Assembly: GCF_001556045.1 (NCBI RefSeq)
Contig: NZ_LSIC01000061.1
Coordinates: 39,361 to 103,360 of the forward strand
Direction: 5' to 3'
DNA length: 64,000 bases
Source: Bradyrhizobium sp. CCH5-F6
GTDB lineage: Bacteria > Pseudomonadota > Alphaproteobacteria > Rhizobiales > Xanthobacteraceae
In this document: positions 34,346 to 42,475 of the stretch, in pieces
Layout of the letters: each line of letters starts with the position of its first letter
Position numbering within the stretch: position 1 is the first letter of the stretch
Made by a program: the position numbers and the translations under genes
Notes under the pieces: model-generated
Database searches by the model: none
The model's input: only the letters and a program-made list of their open reading frames with translations
Told to the model about the DNA's origin: nothing

Positions 34346-35548
34346 ATGGCCATCAACCACCTGGCGCCCGAGCAGACCGAACAGTTCGCCGACAATATCG
34401 TCGGCTTCGCCCGCGCGTTGCGCGCCGCCGGCATGCCGGTCGGGCCCGGCGCGGTGATCGATGCCATGAGCGCGCTGCAGGTGATCGACATCGGCAACCG
34501 GTCTGACGTCTTCACCACACTGGAGGCGATCTTCGTCAAGCGCCACGAGCATGCGCTGGTCTTCAGGCAGGCGTTCAACCTGTTCTTCCGCGCCTCGGAA
34601 GAATGGAAGCACATGCTGGATTCGGTGCCGCTGCCGGAGCAGGCCAAGAAGAAGCCGCAGGCGGGCGCGCGCCGCGTGCAGGAGGCGATGTCGCAGCCGC
34701 GCATGACGGAGACGCCGCAGCACCAGGAGCAGGATCTGCGCCTGTCAGTCTCCGACAAGGAGATCCTTCAGAAGAAGGATTTCGCGCAGATGAGCGCGGC
34801 CGAGATCAGCGAGGCGCTCCGCGCCGTCGAGCGGATGCACCTGCCGCAGGCCGAGCTTCTGACGCGCCGGCAGCGGCCCGACGCCCGGGGCATGCGGCTC
34901 GACCTGCGCCGCACGCTGCGGGCATCGCTCCGCACGGGCGGCGACATCATCGACATTCATCGCCTCGGGCGGATCGAGAAGCCGGCGCCGATCGTCGCGC
35001 TGCTCGATATCTCGGGCTCAATGAGCGAATACACCCGCCTGTTCCTGCATTTCCTGCACGCGATCACCGACGCGCGCAAACGTGTCTCGGTGTTCCTGTT
35101 CGGCACGCGCCTGACCAATGTCAGCCGCGCGCTGCGGCAGCGCGACCCCGACGAGGCGCTGGCGAGCTGCTCGGCCTCGGTCGAGGATTGGGCCGGCGGC
35201 ACGCGGATCTCGGCCTCGCTGCACAACTTCAACAAATTGTGGGCGCGCCGCGTGCTGAGCCAGGGCGCCATCGTGCTGTTGATTTCGGACGGGCTGGAAC
35301 GGGAGGCCGATTCCAAGCTCGCCTTCGAGATGGACCGGCTGCACCGGTCCTGCCGGCGCCTGATCTGGCTCAACCCGCTGCTGCGGTTCGGCGGCTTCGA
35401 GGCCAAGGCGCAGGGCATCAAAATGATGCTGCCGCACGTTGACGAATTCCGCCCGGTACATAATTTGAGTTCGATCCAGGAGCTGATCACCACGCTCTCC
35501 CGGCCGCTGCCGCCGCATCACCGCAGCCTGATCCGCTCCGCAGCTTGA
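34346..35548 (+). CDS. coxE: VWA-domain protein CoxE
   Basis: 400 residues from ATG 34346; the longer frame runs through the repeat. The von Willebrand factor A domain starts near residue 215 with the metal-binding MIDAS motif D221-I-S-G-S in 'ALLDISGSMSEYTRLF'; a Thr and Asp complete it ('GGTRISASLHNF', 'VLLISDGLE'). The N-terminal half is the DUF58/CoxE-specific region. It works with the MoxR ATPase CoxD in cofactor maturation. 10 bp upstream of the XdhC-like gene. Confidence 0.92.
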   Translation: MAINHLAPEQTEQFADNIVGFARALRAAGMPVGPGAVIDAMSALQVIDIGNRSDVFTTLEAIFVKRHEHALVFRQAFNLFFRASEEWKHMLDSVPLPEQAKKKPQAGARRVQEAMSQPRMTETPQHQEQDLRLSVSDKEILQKKDFAQMSAAEISEALRAVERMHLPQAELLTRRQRPDARGMRLDLRRTLRASLRTGGDIIDIHRLGRIEKPAPIVALLDISGSMSEYTRLFLHFLHAITDARKRVSVFLFGTRLTNVSRALRQRDPDEALASCSASVEDWAGGTRISASLHNFNKLWARRVLSQGAIVLLISDGLEREADSKLAFEMDRLHRSCRRLIWLNPLLRFGGFEAKAQGIKMMLPHVDEFRPVHNLSSIQELITTLSRPLPPHHRSLIRSAA

Positions 35549-35558
35549 GAGGCCCACC

Positions 35559-35882
35559 ATGCTCGATCGCGACGAGGATATTCTGAAGGCGGCGGAGGAC
35601 TGGCAGAAGGCCGGCCGTGGCGTCGCGCTCGCCACCGTCGTGGAGACCTGGGGTTCGGCGCCGCGCCCGGCGGGCTCGAGCCTCGTCATCAACGACGAGG
35701 GGACCTTTCTGGGTTCGGTGTCCGGCGGCTGCGTCGAGGGTGCCGTGGTGACCGAGGCCATGGATGTGATCCAGAGCGGCAAGCCGAGGATGCTGGAGTT
35801 CGGCGTCGCCGACGAGACCGCCTGGAATGTCGGGCTGTCCTGTGGCGGTACCATCCGCGTCTTCGTCGAGAAGGTCGGTTAG
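35559..35882 (+). CDS. XdhC/CoxI-family protein, N-terminal-domain type
   Basis: 107 residues comprising only the XdhC_CoxI domain: 'VALATVVETWGSAPRPAGSS' and 'FLGSVSGGCVEGAVVTEAM'. XdhC-family proteins bind molybdenum cofactor and deliver it, sulfurated, to the target hydroxylase. Here the domain is separate from the Rossmann half, encoded 2 bp downstream; the two gene products together equal one full-length XdhC. Split forms are common in cox loci. Confidence 0.88.
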   Translation: MLDRDEDILKAAEDWQKAGRGVALATVVETWGSAPRPAGSSLVINDEGTFLGSVSGGCVEGAVVTEAMDVIQSGKPRMLEFGVADETAWNVGLSCGGTIRVFVEKVG

Positions 35883-35884
35883 CC

Positions 35885-36610
35885 GTGAAGCTCGAGATTC
35901 TGCACGAACTCAATGCCGAGCGCGCCGCGCGCCGGCCTGTGATCCTGGTGACCGACACCGAGAGCGGCGAGCAGCGGCTGGTGAAGGCGAAGGATTTCGC
36001 CAAGGATCCCTTGCGCACTGAGCTGGAAAAGCAGCTTCGCATGGGCAAGAGCGCCAGTGTCGAGGCCGGCGACAAGAAGCTGTTTCTCAACGTCTACGCG
36101 CCGACGGCAAAGCTCGTCATCGTCGGCGCGGTCCATATCAGCCAGGCGCTGGCGCCGCTGGCGCGCTCGCTCGGCTACGATGTCACCGTGGTCGATCCGC
36201 GCACGGCCTTTGCAAGCCCGGAGCGCTTTCCCGACATTCCGCTGATCGCCGAATGGCCGGACACCGCGCTGCCACCGCTCAACGTCGATGCCTACACCGC
36301 CTTCGTCGCGGTGACGCACGATCCCAAGATCGACGACCCCGCGCTGTTGCACGCTTTCGAGCGCAACTGTTTCTATATCGGCGCGCTCGGCTCGCGGAAG
36401 ACGCATGCCAAGCGGGCCGAACGGTTGCGGGCGCAGGGCTGTCTCTTATACACATCTCCGAGCGCCAAGGAAAGCGACATCGGACGCATCCACGCGCCTA
36501 TTGGCCTTCCGATCGGTGCGGTCTCGCCGTCCGAGATCGCGGTGGCGATCATGGCCGAGATCACGGCCGTGCTTCGGCTGCCGCCGAAAGAAAAAGAAGA
36601 AGCGGCATGA
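35885..36610 (+). CDS. coxF: XdhC Rossmann-domain protein (CoxF-like), interrupted by adapter sequence
   Basis: 241 residues as deposited. The Rossmann half of an XdhC-type molybdenum-cofactor maturation protein: 'KLVIVGAVHISQALAPLARS', 'VDPRTAFASPERFP', 'CFYIGALGSRKTHAKRAERL' and 'ESDIGRIHAPIGLPIGAVSP'. Between the last two motifs the residues CLLYTSPS are the translation of Nextera adapter DNA (36439-36463). This adds about 7 non-native codons without breaking the frame. The true protein is probably about 234 residues. The start lies 2 bp after the previous stop; the end overlaps the next gene (ATGA). Confidence 0.88.
   Translation: MKLEILHELNAERAARRPVILVTDTESGEQRLVKAKDFAKDPLRTELEKQLRMGKSASVEAGDKKLFLNVYAPTAKLVIVGAVHISQALAPLARSLGYDVTVVDPRTAFASPERFPDIPLIAEWPDTALPPLNVDAYTAFVAVTHDPKIDDPALLHAFERNCFYIGALGSRKTHAKRAERLRAQGCLLYTSPSAKESDIGRIHAPIGLPIGAVSPSEIAVAIMAEITAVLRLPPKEKEEAA
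36439..36463 (+). other. Illumina Nextera adapter sequence embedded in the assembly
   Basis: CTGTCTCTTATACACATCT at 36439-36457 is the 19-bp hyperactive Tn5 mosaic end, and the next six bases, CCGAGC, continue the standard Nextera read-through adapter before the match ends. In this frame it gives CLLYTSPS, a peptide well known as a database contaminant. No 9-bp target duplication flanks it, so it is not a natural Tn5 insertion. Confidence 0.95.
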
Positions 36611-38211
36611 AGTTCGGCCCGGCCAGCCCCAGGGATGCGATCGGCGGAGTGACCGTCCACACCCTGCGGCAGGGTCCGCTGGTGCTGAAGAAAGGCACGA
36701 CGATCGGCCCCGCCGAGGTCGAGGCGCTGGAGCGTGCCGGCGTCAAGGACGTCGTCGTGGTGCGCATGGAGGCGTGCGACGTCTCCGAGGATGTCGCCGC
36801 CGCCAGCATCGCGCTCGCCGTCGGCGGCGAGGGCATTCATGTCGAGCGCGCCTTCACCGGCCGCGCCAATCTGTTTGCGGCCCGTCCGGGCGTGCTGGTG
36901 GTCGACCGCGCCGCCGTCGACCGCATCAACAATGTCGACGAGGCCATCACCTTCGCGACGCTCACCGCGTTCAAGCCGGTGGTCGAGGGCGAGATGGTCG
37001 GCACCGTCAAGATCATCCCGTTCGGCGTCGAAGGACGTTTGCGCGATGCCGCCGTTCAGGCCGCCGGCAAGGACGTCCTGAAGGTCGCGCCTTACGTCAT
37101 CAAGCGCGTCGGCGTGGTCTCGACGCTGCTGCCGGGCCTGTCTTCCAAGGTGATCGACAAGACGCTGCGCGTCACCGCCGAGCGGCTCGCGCCGGCCGGC
37201 GCCGGCATCGTCGCCGAGCGGCGTGTCCCACACGAGGAGCAGGCGCTGGCGGCCGCGATCAGGGAAGTGCTGGGGCTCGGTGCCGAACTCGTCATCGTGT
37301 TCGGCGCATCCGCCATCGCCGACCGGCGCGACGTCATCCCGGCGGCCGTCACCGGCATCGGCGGCGAGATCGAGCATTTCGGCATGCCGGTCGATCCCGG
37401 CAATCTGCTTCTGATCGCCCGCGCCGGCGGCGTCCCGGTGCTGGGCGCGCCGGGTTGTGCACGCTCCCCGGTCGAGAACGGGTTTGACTGGGTCCTGATG
37501 CGGCTCCTCGCCGGCATCAGGGTGACGCGGTCCGAACTGATGGGCATGGGCGTCGGCGGCCTCCTGATGGAGATCGTGACCCGGCCGCAGCCGCGCGCCA
37601 AGCCGGAAACCGAAGGCAACCGCCAGGTCGCGGCCATCGTGCTGGCCGCGGGCCGCTCCACCCGCATGGGCGGGCCGAACAAGCTGCTCGCGGAGCTCGA
37701 CGGCAAGAAGCTGGTGCGGATCGCGACCGAACAGGCGCTGGCCTCCAAAGCGTCCGAGGTGATCGTCGTTACCGGGCATCAGGCCGAGCTGATCGAGCAG
37801 GCGTTGCACGGCCTGAAGGTGAAATTCTTCCGCAATCCGGATTTCACAGGCGGCATCGCCAGCTCGGTCAAGGCCGGCATCGCCGCCGTGCCCGAGGCGT
37901 GCGACGGCGCCGTGGTGTGCCTCGGCGACATGCCGCTGATCGACGCCGGCCTGATCGACCGCCTCATTGACGGCTTCGCGCCGGACCGCGGCAATCTCAT
38001 CGTCGTGCCCGTCAGCGAAGGCCGTCGCGGCAATCCCGTGCTGTGGTCGCGCCGCTTCTTTAGGGAATTGATGACGCTCGACGGCGACGTCGGCGCGCGG
38101 CATTTGATCGCCAAGCACGCCGAGGCCGTCGCCGAAGTGCCTGTGGACGGCGAGAGCGCGTTCCTCGACATCGACACGCCGCAGGCGCTGGAAGCGGCAA
38201 GAGGCGGGTGA
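36607..38211 (+). CDS. molybdopterin-binding protein fused to MobA-like nucleotidyltransferase
   Basis: 534 residues from an ATG overlapping the previous stop. The N-terminal 340 residues hold a MoeA/MogA-like molybdopterin-binding domain ('LVIVFGASAIADRRDVIPAA', 'VLGAPGCARSPVENGFDWVL'). The C-terminal 190 residues are a MobA/MocA-type NTP transferase with 'IVLAAGRSTRMGGPNKLLAE' and 'VVCLGDMPLIDAGLI'. MocA-like enzymes make molybdopterin cytosine dinucleotide, the cofactor of CO dehydrogenase-type hydroxylases, which fits the locus. Other fused forms of this type occur in rhizobial cox clusters. Confidence 0.9.
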   Translation: MKFGPASPRDAIGGVTVHTLRQGPLVLKKGTTIGPAEVEALERAGVKDVVVVRMEACDVSEDVAAASIALAVGGEGIHVERAFTGRANLFAARPGVLVVDRAAVDRINNVDEAITFATLTAFKPVVEGEMVGTVKIIPFGVEGRLRDAAVQAAGKDVLKVAPYVIKRVGVVSTLLPGLSSKVIDKTLRVTAERLAPAGAGIVAERRVPHEEQALAAAIREVLGLGAELVIVFGASAIADRRDVIPAAVTGIGGEIEHFGMPVDPGNLLLIARAGGVPVLGAPGCARSPVENGFDWVLMRLLAGIRVTRSELMGMGVGGLLMEIVTRPQPRAKPETEGNRQVAAIVLAAGRSTRMGGPNKLLAELDGKKLVRIATEQALASKASEVIVVTGHQAELIEQALHGLKVKFFRNPDFTGGIASSVKAGIAAVPEACDGAVVCLGDMPLIDAGLIDRLIDGFAPDRGNLIVVPVSEGRRGNPVLWSRRFFRELMTLDGDVGARHLIAKHAEAVAEVPVDGESAFLDIDTPQALEAARGG

Positions 38212-38304
38212 AATCCACCTCGCAGTTTCAACCCTCCGTTCACCATCTGGAAACGACCGCCGCTTAGAGTCGCCTTCACCTGCCTTGGGGGGAGGGGTTT
38301 TTCC

Positions 38305-38694
38305 ATGGCTTCGAACGTCGTCGCGCGCCGTTGCGCGATGTTTTTCTTTGCGCTGTCCGTCTGTGTCGCCGGTGCCCGTTACATCACTGAAGCCCATGCT
38401 GCCGGCGCCTTTGCGGTCGGCAAATGCGGCGCCTATGGTCAGGCCTATGATTACGGCCACGAGCACGAGGCGCGCGCTGCGGCGCAGAAGCAGTGCAAGG
38501 GCGATTGCACGACCGTCACGATGAAGCGCGCCTGCGCTGCGATGTCGGTCGATCTTTCGAATCCTTGCGGCGCCTATGGCTATGCCGTGAAGCCGAAGAT
38601 ATCGGCCTCGCTCAATGCCGCCACGCGCGAATGCTACAAGTACGGCGGCAAGGAATGCGTGATCCGCGCCTGGGCCTGCGACGCCAAGGGTTGA
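38305..38694 (+). CDS. exported DUF4189 protein
   Basis: 129 residues. Signal peptide (hydrophobic residues 12-25, cut near 'AHAAGA'), then a DUF4189 domain with paired cysteines ('CKGDCTTVTMKRACAAMS', 'ECYKYGGKECVIRAWACD') likely forming disulfides in the periplasm. 'GKCGAYGQAYDYGHEHEARA' is the family hallmark. Function of the family is unknown. Monocistronic, bounded by repeats. Confidence 0.82.
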   Translation: MASNVVARRCAMFFFALSVCVAGARYITEAHAAGAFAVGKCGAYGQAYDYGHEHEARAAAQKQCKGDCTTVTMKRACAAMSVDLSNPCGAYGYAVKPKISASLNAATRECYKYGGKECVIRAWACDAKG

Positions 38695-38719
38695 TTCTTG
38701 GAGCGTTGATTCCTCTTGC

Positions 38720-38848
38720 TGTCATTCCGGGGCGATGCGTAGCATCGAGCCCGGAATCCACTCGTGCACTTGCTGGGTAGCGCGATGGATTCTCAGGTGC
38801 GCAATTGCGCACCGTAGCTCGCGCCGAGTGGCGCGCCCCGGAATGACA
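38720..38848. repeat. palindromic intergenic repeat, family B, copy 2
   Basis: Opens with TGTCATTCCGGGGCGATGCG and closes with GGCGCGCCCCGGAATGACA; the inside repeats 'CCCGGAATCCA' and 'GATGGATTCTCAGGTGCGC' and a smaller hairpin GTGCGCAATTGCGCAC. Located between the DUF4189 and DUF2000 genes. Confidence 0.8.
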
Positions 38849-38860
38849 CTGAGGAACCAT

Positions 38861-39271
38861 ATGCAGTTCGACACCAAGATCGCCGTGGTGATCCGTACCG
38901 ATCTTCAGACCTGGCAGAAGCTCAACGTCGCTTCGTTTCTCACCAGCGGCATCGCCGCCGCCTTTCCGGAATGCATCGGTGAGCCCTATGAAGACGCCTC
39001 GGGTACGACATATCACGCGCTGATCGGCCAACCGATCCTGATCTACGGCGCCGACGGGCCGGCGCTGTCGCGCGCGCTCGATCGCGCGCTGACGCGTGCT
39101 GTAAAGCCGGCGGTGTACACCGAGGACATGTTCAAGACCACGCACGATGCCGCCAATCGCGAGGCGGTGAAAGCGGTGGCACGCCCCGACCTCAACCTCG
39201 TCGGCATTGCCATGCGCGCCGAGCGCAAGGTGATCGACAAGATCGTCGATGGATTGAAGTTCCACAGTTGA
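38861..39271 (+). CDS. DUF2000 family protein
   Basis: 136 residues from ATG 38861 (GAGGAA upstream); the longer frame crosses the repeat. DUF2000 hallmarks: 'DTKIAVVIRTDLQTWQKLNV', 'YHALIGQPILIYGADGPAL' and 'VYTEDMFKTTHDAANREAV'. The family is related in fold to peptidyl-tRNA hydrolase II, but catalytic activity here is unproven. No operon partner is obvious. Confidence 0.85.
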   Translation: MQFDTKIAVVIRTDLQTWQKLNVASFLTSGIAAAFPECIGEPYEDASGTTYHALIGQPILIYGADGPALSRALDRALTRAVKPAVYTEDMFKTTHDAANREAVKAVARPDLNLVGIAMRAERKVIDKIVDGLKFHS

Positions 39272-39337
39272 TCCCGCTTCGCGTAGCGCGTCATCGCAAC
39301 GTCATGATTGCGATCGGCCTGCGCAAACTTTGGGCTG

Positions 39338-39353
39338 TTTGACGCCCGTCAAA
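39338..39353 (+). promoter_or_regulatory. FixK/FNR-type operator upstream of the alcohol dehydrogenase
   Basis: TTTGACGCCCGTCAAA contains TTGA-N6-TCAA, the published FixK2-box consensus of Bradyrhizobium. Its centre at 39345.5 is about 41 bp from a start expected near 39386, given a TAGTCT -10 element at 39374-39379. That is the class II activator position. The start codon is then about 20 nt downstream of the transcript start. Confidence 0.7.
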
Positions 39354-39406
39354 GGAGCCGGGTCCGCCATCGCTAGTCTGCGCCCAGGATGCAAGGGAGC
39401 AGATCG

Positions 39407-40432
39407 ATGCCCACCATGAAAGCTGCAATCGTCAGACAATTCGGCAAGCCGCTGGTGATCGAGGACGTGCCGGTTCCGCAGCCCGGCCCCGGTGAGGTCC
39501 TGGTCAAGGTCAAGGCCTGCGGCGTCTGCCACACCGACCTCCATGCGGCGTCGGGCGACTGGCCGGTGAAGCCGGTGCCGCCCTTCATCCCCGGTCATGA
39601 GGTGGCCGGCATCGTCGCTGCACTCGGACCCGGCGTGAAGAATCTGAAGGTCGGCGATGCCGTCGGCGTCGCCTGGCTGCATGACGCCTGCATGGCTTGC
39701 GAATATTGCGAGACCGGCTGGGAGACGCTCTGCGAGCACCAGCACAATACCGGCTATAGCGTGAACGGCGGCTTCGCCGAATATGTCATCGCCTCGGCCG
39801 CCTTCGCTGCAAAACTGCCGGCGACGGTCGATTTCGCCGCCATCGCGCCGATCCTGTGCGCCGGCGTCACCACCTACAAGGGTTTGAAGGAGACCGAGGC
39901 CAAGCCCGGCGAGTGGGTCGTGATCTCGGGCGTCGGCGGGCTCGGTCACGTCGCAATCCAGTACGCCAAGGCGATGGGGCTCAAGGTCGCGGCCCTCGAT
40001 ATCGCCGAGGACAAGCTCAAGCTCGCACGCGAGACCGGCGCCGACCTCGCCGTCAACGCGCTCGCGGACGGCGCGGTGGATCAGGTGCTGGCGGCGAGCG
40101 GGGGAGGGGCGCACGGCGTGCTGGTGACGGCGGTGTCGACCGCGGCCTTTGCGCAGGCGCTGAAGATGGTGCGCCGCAAGGGCACCGTCAGCCTCGTCGG
40201 CCTGCCGCCAGGTGAATTCCCGACACCGATCTTCGACGTCGTGCTCAAGCGCATCACCGTGCGCGGCTCCATCGTCGGCACGAGGCGTGACCTCGACGAA
40301 GCCATCGCGTTTGCCGCCGACGGCAAGGTCAAGGCCGAGGTGACGAAGGTACCTCTCGCGCAAATCAACGACGTCTTCGACCGGATGAAGGCCGGCAAGA
40401 TCGACGGCCGCATGGTGCTGGACTTCGCCTGA
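39407..40432 (+). CDS. adhP: zinc-dependent alcohol dehydrogenase, AdhP-like
   Basis: 341 residues. Medium-chain zinc dehydrogenase of the ethanol-active AdhP group: NAD-linked oxidation of primary alcohols or reduction of aldehydes. Catalytic zinc ligands in '[16 protein letters not shown]' (C41) and 'GHEVAGIV', structural zinc Cys95, Cys98, Cys101 and Cys109 ('[15 protein letters not shown]'), Rossmann '[17 protein letters not shown]'. ATG 39407 has AAGGGAGC upstream. A FixK-type site at the promoter implies induction under low oxygen, where it could dispose of reducing equivalents; the regulation is inferred. Confidence 0.93.
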   Translation: MPTMKAAIVRQFGKPLVIEDVPVPQPGPGEVLVKVKACGVCHTDLHAASGDWPVKPVPPFIPGHEVAGIVAALGPGVKNLKVGDAVGVAWLHDACMACEYCETGWETLCEHQHNTGYSVNGGFAEYVIASAAFAAKLPATVDFAAIAPILCAGVTTYKGLKETEAKPGEWVVISGVGGLGHVAIQYAKAMGLKVAALDIAEDKLKLARETGADLAVNALADGAVDQVLAASGGGAHGVLVTAVSTAAFAQALKMVRRKGTVSLVGLPPGEFPTPIFDVVLKRITVRGSIVGTRRDLDEAIAFAADGKVKAEVTKVPLAQINDVFDRMKAGKIDGRMVLDFA

Positions 40433-40436
40433 GGCT

Positions 40437-40853
40437 TCATCCCGGCGGCATGCCCGCGAACGTCGTGAGGCTGGGGTCGAGATGATCCCAGCCGAGCCCG
40501 CGTGCGGCGTAAGTGACCACCTGCGGTTTGTAGCGGGCGGGCTCGTCGAGGCTCGCCGCGCGGATTGTGAAAATGTCGGGCATTGCGGAGAAGGTCAGGT
40601 AGACCGGCACGCCACATCGCGCGCAGAAACTGCGCGTCTTCACGTTGCCGCTGTCGGCGGTCATGTCCCAATGCTTCGCTTCTCCGGTCAGCGAGACGCC
40701 AGCGCGCGCGAAAGTCGCGTACGAGCCGTGGCCGCTGCCGCTCTCCTGCTGGCAATCCCGGCACTGGCAGTGATTGCTGAATAGCGGCTCGCCGGAAATC
40801 GAATAGCGGATCGCGCCGCAGGCGCAGCCGCCGGTATAGGGCTTGTCCATCAC
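40437..40853 (-). CDS. GFA-family zinc protein
   Basis: 138 residues. Glutathione-dependent formaldehyde-activating-enzyme (GFA) fold with two zinc sites: 'GGCACGAIRYSI', 'NHCQCRDCQQ' and 'RSFCARCGVPVYL'. Most members have no proven formaldehyde activity. It is third in a short minus-strand group downstream of an SRPBCC gene and an arsR gene and ends 4 bp from the end of adhP. Confidence 0.88.
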   Translation of the reverse strand: MMDKPYTGGCACGAIRYSISGEPLFSNHCQCRDCQQESGSGHGSYATFARAGVSLTGEAKHWDMTADSGNVKTRSFCARCGVPVYLTFSAMPDIFTIRAASLDEPARYKPQVVTYAARGLGWDHLDPSLTTFAGMPPG

Positions 40854-40862
40854 GCGGCCTCC

Positions 40863-41339
40863 TTACTTGTCTTCGCCGGCGACGGCGTCGAGCCGCTGCA
40901 CAACCTTGACCCAGCCGTCACTCATGTTGCGATAGGCGGTGTCGTTCTTCGGCGTCACGAAGCCCGAATGCACCACACGCACGCGCGTGCCTGCTTCAAC
41001 CGGCGTGAGCGACCAGGTGACGATAGTGTCGAGCGCCGAGCCGTAACCGGTATTGCTCTCGTCGCCACCCTTCCAGGCATAGACGAAGCGCTGGTTCGGC
41101 ACGACCTCCAGAACGCGGCAATGGATCGTGCCGTCCCAGGCGCCCGCCGGGTTGGTCTTGAACGTGAAGGTGTTGCCTTCGACGGCCTCGAAGCCGGTCG
41201 GTGGCATCAGCCAGCGCGCAATCAGCTGGGCGCTGGTCAACACCTTCCAGATCGTCGCGGTTGCGTGAGGGAAGACTTCGTCGATGACGATGTCTTTGGT
41301 TTGGTCTGGGGCTCGAATGTTGGAAGCAGCAGCACTCAC
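40863..41339 (-). CDS. SRPBCC/AHSA1-type protein
   Basis: 158 residues of an Aha1-C/SRPBCC (START-like) fold: 'EVFPHATATIWKVLTSAQLI', 'WLMPPTGFEAVEGNTFTF' and 'VVHSGF...WVKVVQRLDAV'. Paired with an ArsR repressor whose stop overlaps its ATG (4 bp), a very common arrangement in which the ArsR protein controls the SRPBCC gene. Ligand unknown. Confidence 0.88.
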   Translation of the reverse strand: MSAAASNIRAPDQTKDIVIDEVFPHATATIWKVLTSAQLIARWLMPPTGFEAVEGNTFTFKTNPAGAWDGTIHCRVLEVVPNQRFVYAWKGGDESNTGYGSALDTIVTWSLTPVEAGTRVRVVHSGFVTPKNDTAYRNMSDGWVKVVQRLDAVAGEDK

Positions 41340-41671
41340 GGATCGATCTCCTTCAAGAGGTCACGCAGGTTCTGGAAGCGCTCGCGCCAGAACACGCCGT
41401 AATGGTCCATCCAGGTGACCAGGGGCTCGAGCCCTTGCGGCGCGGCGCGGTAATAGACGTTGCGGCCCTCGGCGCGCTCGGCCACGAGACCGGCCTGCTT
41501 GAGGGACTTCAGGTGCTGCGAGATCGCACCCTGGGTGACGCCGCTGCCGCGCGTCAGCTCGGCGACGCTGATCTCCGTGCACTCGAACACGCGCTCGAAT
41601 ACGGCGCGGCGGGTCGGATCGGCGAGGGCGCGCATCACGGTGGTGACAGGACTTGGGGCGGCTTCAGTCAT
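41336..41671 (-). CDS. ArsR-family transcriptional regulator
   Basis: 111 residues, a winged helix-turn-helix of the ArsR/SmtB class: 'ALADPTRRAVFERVFECTEI', recognition helix 'RGSGVTQGAISQHLKSLKQA', wing 'VAERAEGRNVYYRAAP'. No metal-binding CxC motif, so probably not a metal sensor. A 38-bp nested dyad covers its own promoter, with the -10 ending 6 nt before the ATG, so the mRNA is likely leaderless and autorepressed. First gene of the arsR-SRPBCC-GFA group. Confidence 0.92.
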   Translation of the reverse strand: MTEAAPSPVTTVMRALADPTRRAVFERVFECTEISVAELTRGSGVTQGAISQHLKSLKQAGLVAERAEGRNVYYRAAPQGLEPLVTWMDHYGVFWRERFQNLRDLLKEIDP

Positions 41672-41677
41672 GAAGTT

Positions 41678-41715
41678 AAATTAGTGCGTGCTAATGCATT
41701 AGTCAATACTAATTT
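41678..41715 (-). promoter_or_regulatory. arsR promoter with 38-bp ArsR-type dyad
   Basis: The palindrome CTAATGCATTAG (41691-41702) is centred inside outer arms AAATTAGT (41678-41685) and ACTAATTT (41708-41715), all sharing one axis at 41696.5. On the minus strand TTGACT (41706-41701), a 17-nt spacer and TAATTT (41683-41678) form a near-consensus promoter. Six bases separate the -10 from the arsR ATG. Confidence 0.75.
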
Positions 41716-41743
41716 GTTTCTGCGAGCCAGAGTTCTGGCTAGA

Positions 41744-41772
41744 TTGACTATGACTGACTAGTCAGTCATATC
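41744..41772 (+). promoter_or_regulatory. exporter-operon promoter with TetR palindrome in the spacer
   Basis: The perfect 20-bp palindrome ATGACTGACTAGTCAGTCAT occupies 41750-41769, with one more matching base on each side. TTGACT at 41744-41749 is a -35, and CATATC at 41767-41772 is a weak -10 at 17-nt spacing. Transcription would begin close to the ATG at 41780, again a leaderless or nearly leaderless mRNA. Confidence 0.7.
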
Positions 41773-41779
41773 ATTGCGA

Positions 41780-42475
41780 ATGATTAGGAAGCCGACGAAG
41801 GGCGCCTTGCCGCCAGCAGCTCGCGCCAGTGCGAAGGGCCCTGTGCCCGCTCGCAGCGAAGAGGCGCCTGCCTCGAACCGCGCGAGGCGTGCGGCGGAGC
41901 GGCGCGCGGCGATCGTGGAAGCGGCGATGGAGGAATTCATCGCGCGCGGCTTTGCAGCGACGCGGCTCGACGACATCGCCAAGCGCGCCGGCGTGGCAAA
42001 GGGCACGATCTACCTGCACTTCAAGGACAAGGAATCGATGTTCGAGGAGTTGGTGCGCATCGTCATCGTTCCTGTGGTCGCGCGGCTGGCGACGCTGCCG
42101 CCGCCGGCAGGCTCGGTGCGCGACCTGATCGAGGCGTTCGCAGGAAACTTCCTGAAGGAGGTCATCGGCACGAGGCGCGGCGACCTGGTGCGCCTGATCG
42201 TGGCGGAGGGCCCGCGCTTTCCGTCCGTCGCCGACTTCTACTACCGGGAGGTCGTCTCGCGCGGGATCGCCGCCATGCGCGCTCTGATCGAACTCGGCAT
42301 CGCCCGCGGCGAGATCCGGCAGAAGGACCTCGCGCGCTATCCGCAGATCCTGGTCGCACCCGCGATGATCGCGGTGATCTGGCAGAGCCTGTTTGCGCGG
42401 CACGCGCCGCTGGACGCGCAAGAGATGCTGCGCGTCCATCTCGATTTGATTTTTGGCGAACGGAGGACGACATGA
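41780..42475 (+). CDS. TetR-family regulator of the adjacent exporter operon
   Basis: 231 residues from ATG 41780 (an in-frame TTG at 41774 is the alternative). After a basic, Ala-rich N-terminal 35 residues comes the helix-turn-helix 'TRLDDIAKRAGVAKGTIYLHFKDKESMF', then a TetR C-terminal domain. No ribosome site precedes it, consistent with leaderless translation. A palindromic operator covers the promoter. The stop overlaps the exporter adaptor start (ATGA), so it probably represses its own exporter operon. Confidence 0.9.
   Translation: MIRKPTKGALPPAARASAKGPVPARSEEAPASNRARRAAERRAAIVEAAMEEFIARGFAATRLDDIAKRAGVAKGTIYLHFKDKESMFEELVRIVIVPVVARLATLPPPAGSVRDLIEAFAGNFLKEVIGTRRGDLVRLIVAEGPRFPSVADFYYREVVSRGIAAMRALIELGIARGEIRQKDLARYPQILVAPAMIAVIWQSLFARHAPLDAQEMLRVHLDLIFGERRTT

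Noticed and set aside
36439..36463. A natural Tn5-like transposon end
   Set aside because: Only one end is present, there is no transposase and no 9-bp target duplication. The six bases after the mosaic end continue the commercial adapter.
35885..36610. A frameshifted pseudogene of coxF
   Set aside because: The frame is open throughout and family motifs continue after the adapter; the defect is an assembly insert, so the gene is probably intact in the organism.
35559..36610. One xdhC gene broken into two by a mutation
   Set aside because: The two halves have separate starts, a 2-bp spacing and complete domains, and split XdhC pairs are usual in cox loci.
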